DNA of 5,407 bases from an uncultured Campylobacter sp. GTDB lineage: Bacteria; Campylobacterota; Campylobacteria; Campylobacterales; Campylobacteraceae. Shown piece after piece: positions 5,325 to 5,407 of this stretch (positions are counted from its first letter, which is position 1; each line of letters begins with the position of its first letter). Both the position numbers and the translations under genes were made by a program. The stretch covers positions 1-5,407 of the forward strand of contig NZ_CALKTQ010000087.1 of the NCBI RefSeq assembly GCF_937997465.1. Direction: 5' to 3'. The notes below the pieces were generated by a model. That model was not told the origin of the DNA. It saw only the letters and a program-made list of their open reading frames with translations, and made no database searches.

Positions 5325-5407
5325 AAAAATCCGCGCGTTTTTTTATCTTTTTAGCGGCGTTTTTAGCCGCGCTCGCCGTTTGTTTTACAAACGTAAAAAA
5401 GATAAAT
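5321..5407 (+). CDS. apeM: N-terminus of a membrane protein, probable MMPL/RND exporter (3' end missing)
   Basis: Only the first 29 codons are present, running open to the window end. They read MKKSARFFIFLAAFLAALAV and then CFTNVKKIN: a short basic N-terminus followed by one hydrophobic helix at about residues 6-22. This is what the first transmembrane segment of an MMPL/RND-type exporter, or a signal peptide, would look like. ATG 5321 overlaps the TGA of the LolA-like gene in an ATGA arrangement, so it belongs to the same operon. The call as exporter comes from gene order, since an MMPL-family gene usually follows the LolA-like gene in aryl polyene clusters. The visible residues alone cannot prove it. 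Cys21 raises the weak alternative of a lipoprotein, but the lipobox around it is poor. Confidence 0.55.
   Translation, partial: MKKSARFFIFLAAFLAALAVCFTNVKKIN

Noticed and set aside
5325..5407. Possible terminator in the T-rich and A-rich runs near the window end
   Set aside because: I see no GC-rich hairpin before the T run, and the frame of the next gene reads through it as a hydrophobic helix.

Overview
The window comes from a compact Gram-negative genome that looks like a Campylobacterota species, most likely one of the higher-GC Campylobacter relatives of the showae/rectus/curvus/gracilis type. This is inferred from the very frequent AAATTT words, the Lys/Phe/Leu-rich proteins, the tight overlapping genes and a GC content judged by eye in the mid-40s percent. 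No marker gene fixes the species.

All genes are on the + strand and abut or overlap, so they read as one stretch of a polycistronic operon. In order they are: the 3' part of an acyl carrier protein (1-213), a second acyl carrier protein (216-467), a six-helix membrane protein of the COG4648 type (451-987), an AMP-forming acyl/aryl-ACP ligase fused to a hotdog dehydratase (977-2665), a GT2 glycosyltransferase fused to a LpxL-like acyltransferase (about 2662-4395), a YbgC/4HBT-like thioesterase (about 4397-4828), a secreted LolA-like protein (4803-5324), and the first 29 codons of a membrane protein that is probably the MMPL/RND exporter (from 5321). There is no intergenic space over 3 bases, and I see no promoter, terminator, RNA gene, mobile element or CRISPR array.

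This order matches the middle of an aryl polyene (APE) pigment cluster, apeE-F-G-H-I-J-K-L-M in the enterobacterial nomenclature. In the characterised pathway the ligase activates an aromatic acid (4-hydroxybenzoate type) and loads it on a carrier protein. Type II ketosynthases, a ketoreductase and dehydratases outside or inside this window extend it to a polyene. GT/acyltransferase proteins attach the product to a lipid or sugar anchor, and LolA-like plus MMPL proteins move it to the outer membrane. The ketosynthase, ketoreductase and methyltransferase genes expected for the pathway are not in the window and should lie on either side.

The system is therefore a recognisable family rather than a wholly new one. 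The points of interest are its presence in a Campylobacter-like host, the ligase-dehydratase fusion with a FabA-like catalytic Asp, the long variable linkers in both fusion proteins, and the dense non-ATG, overlapping translation starts.
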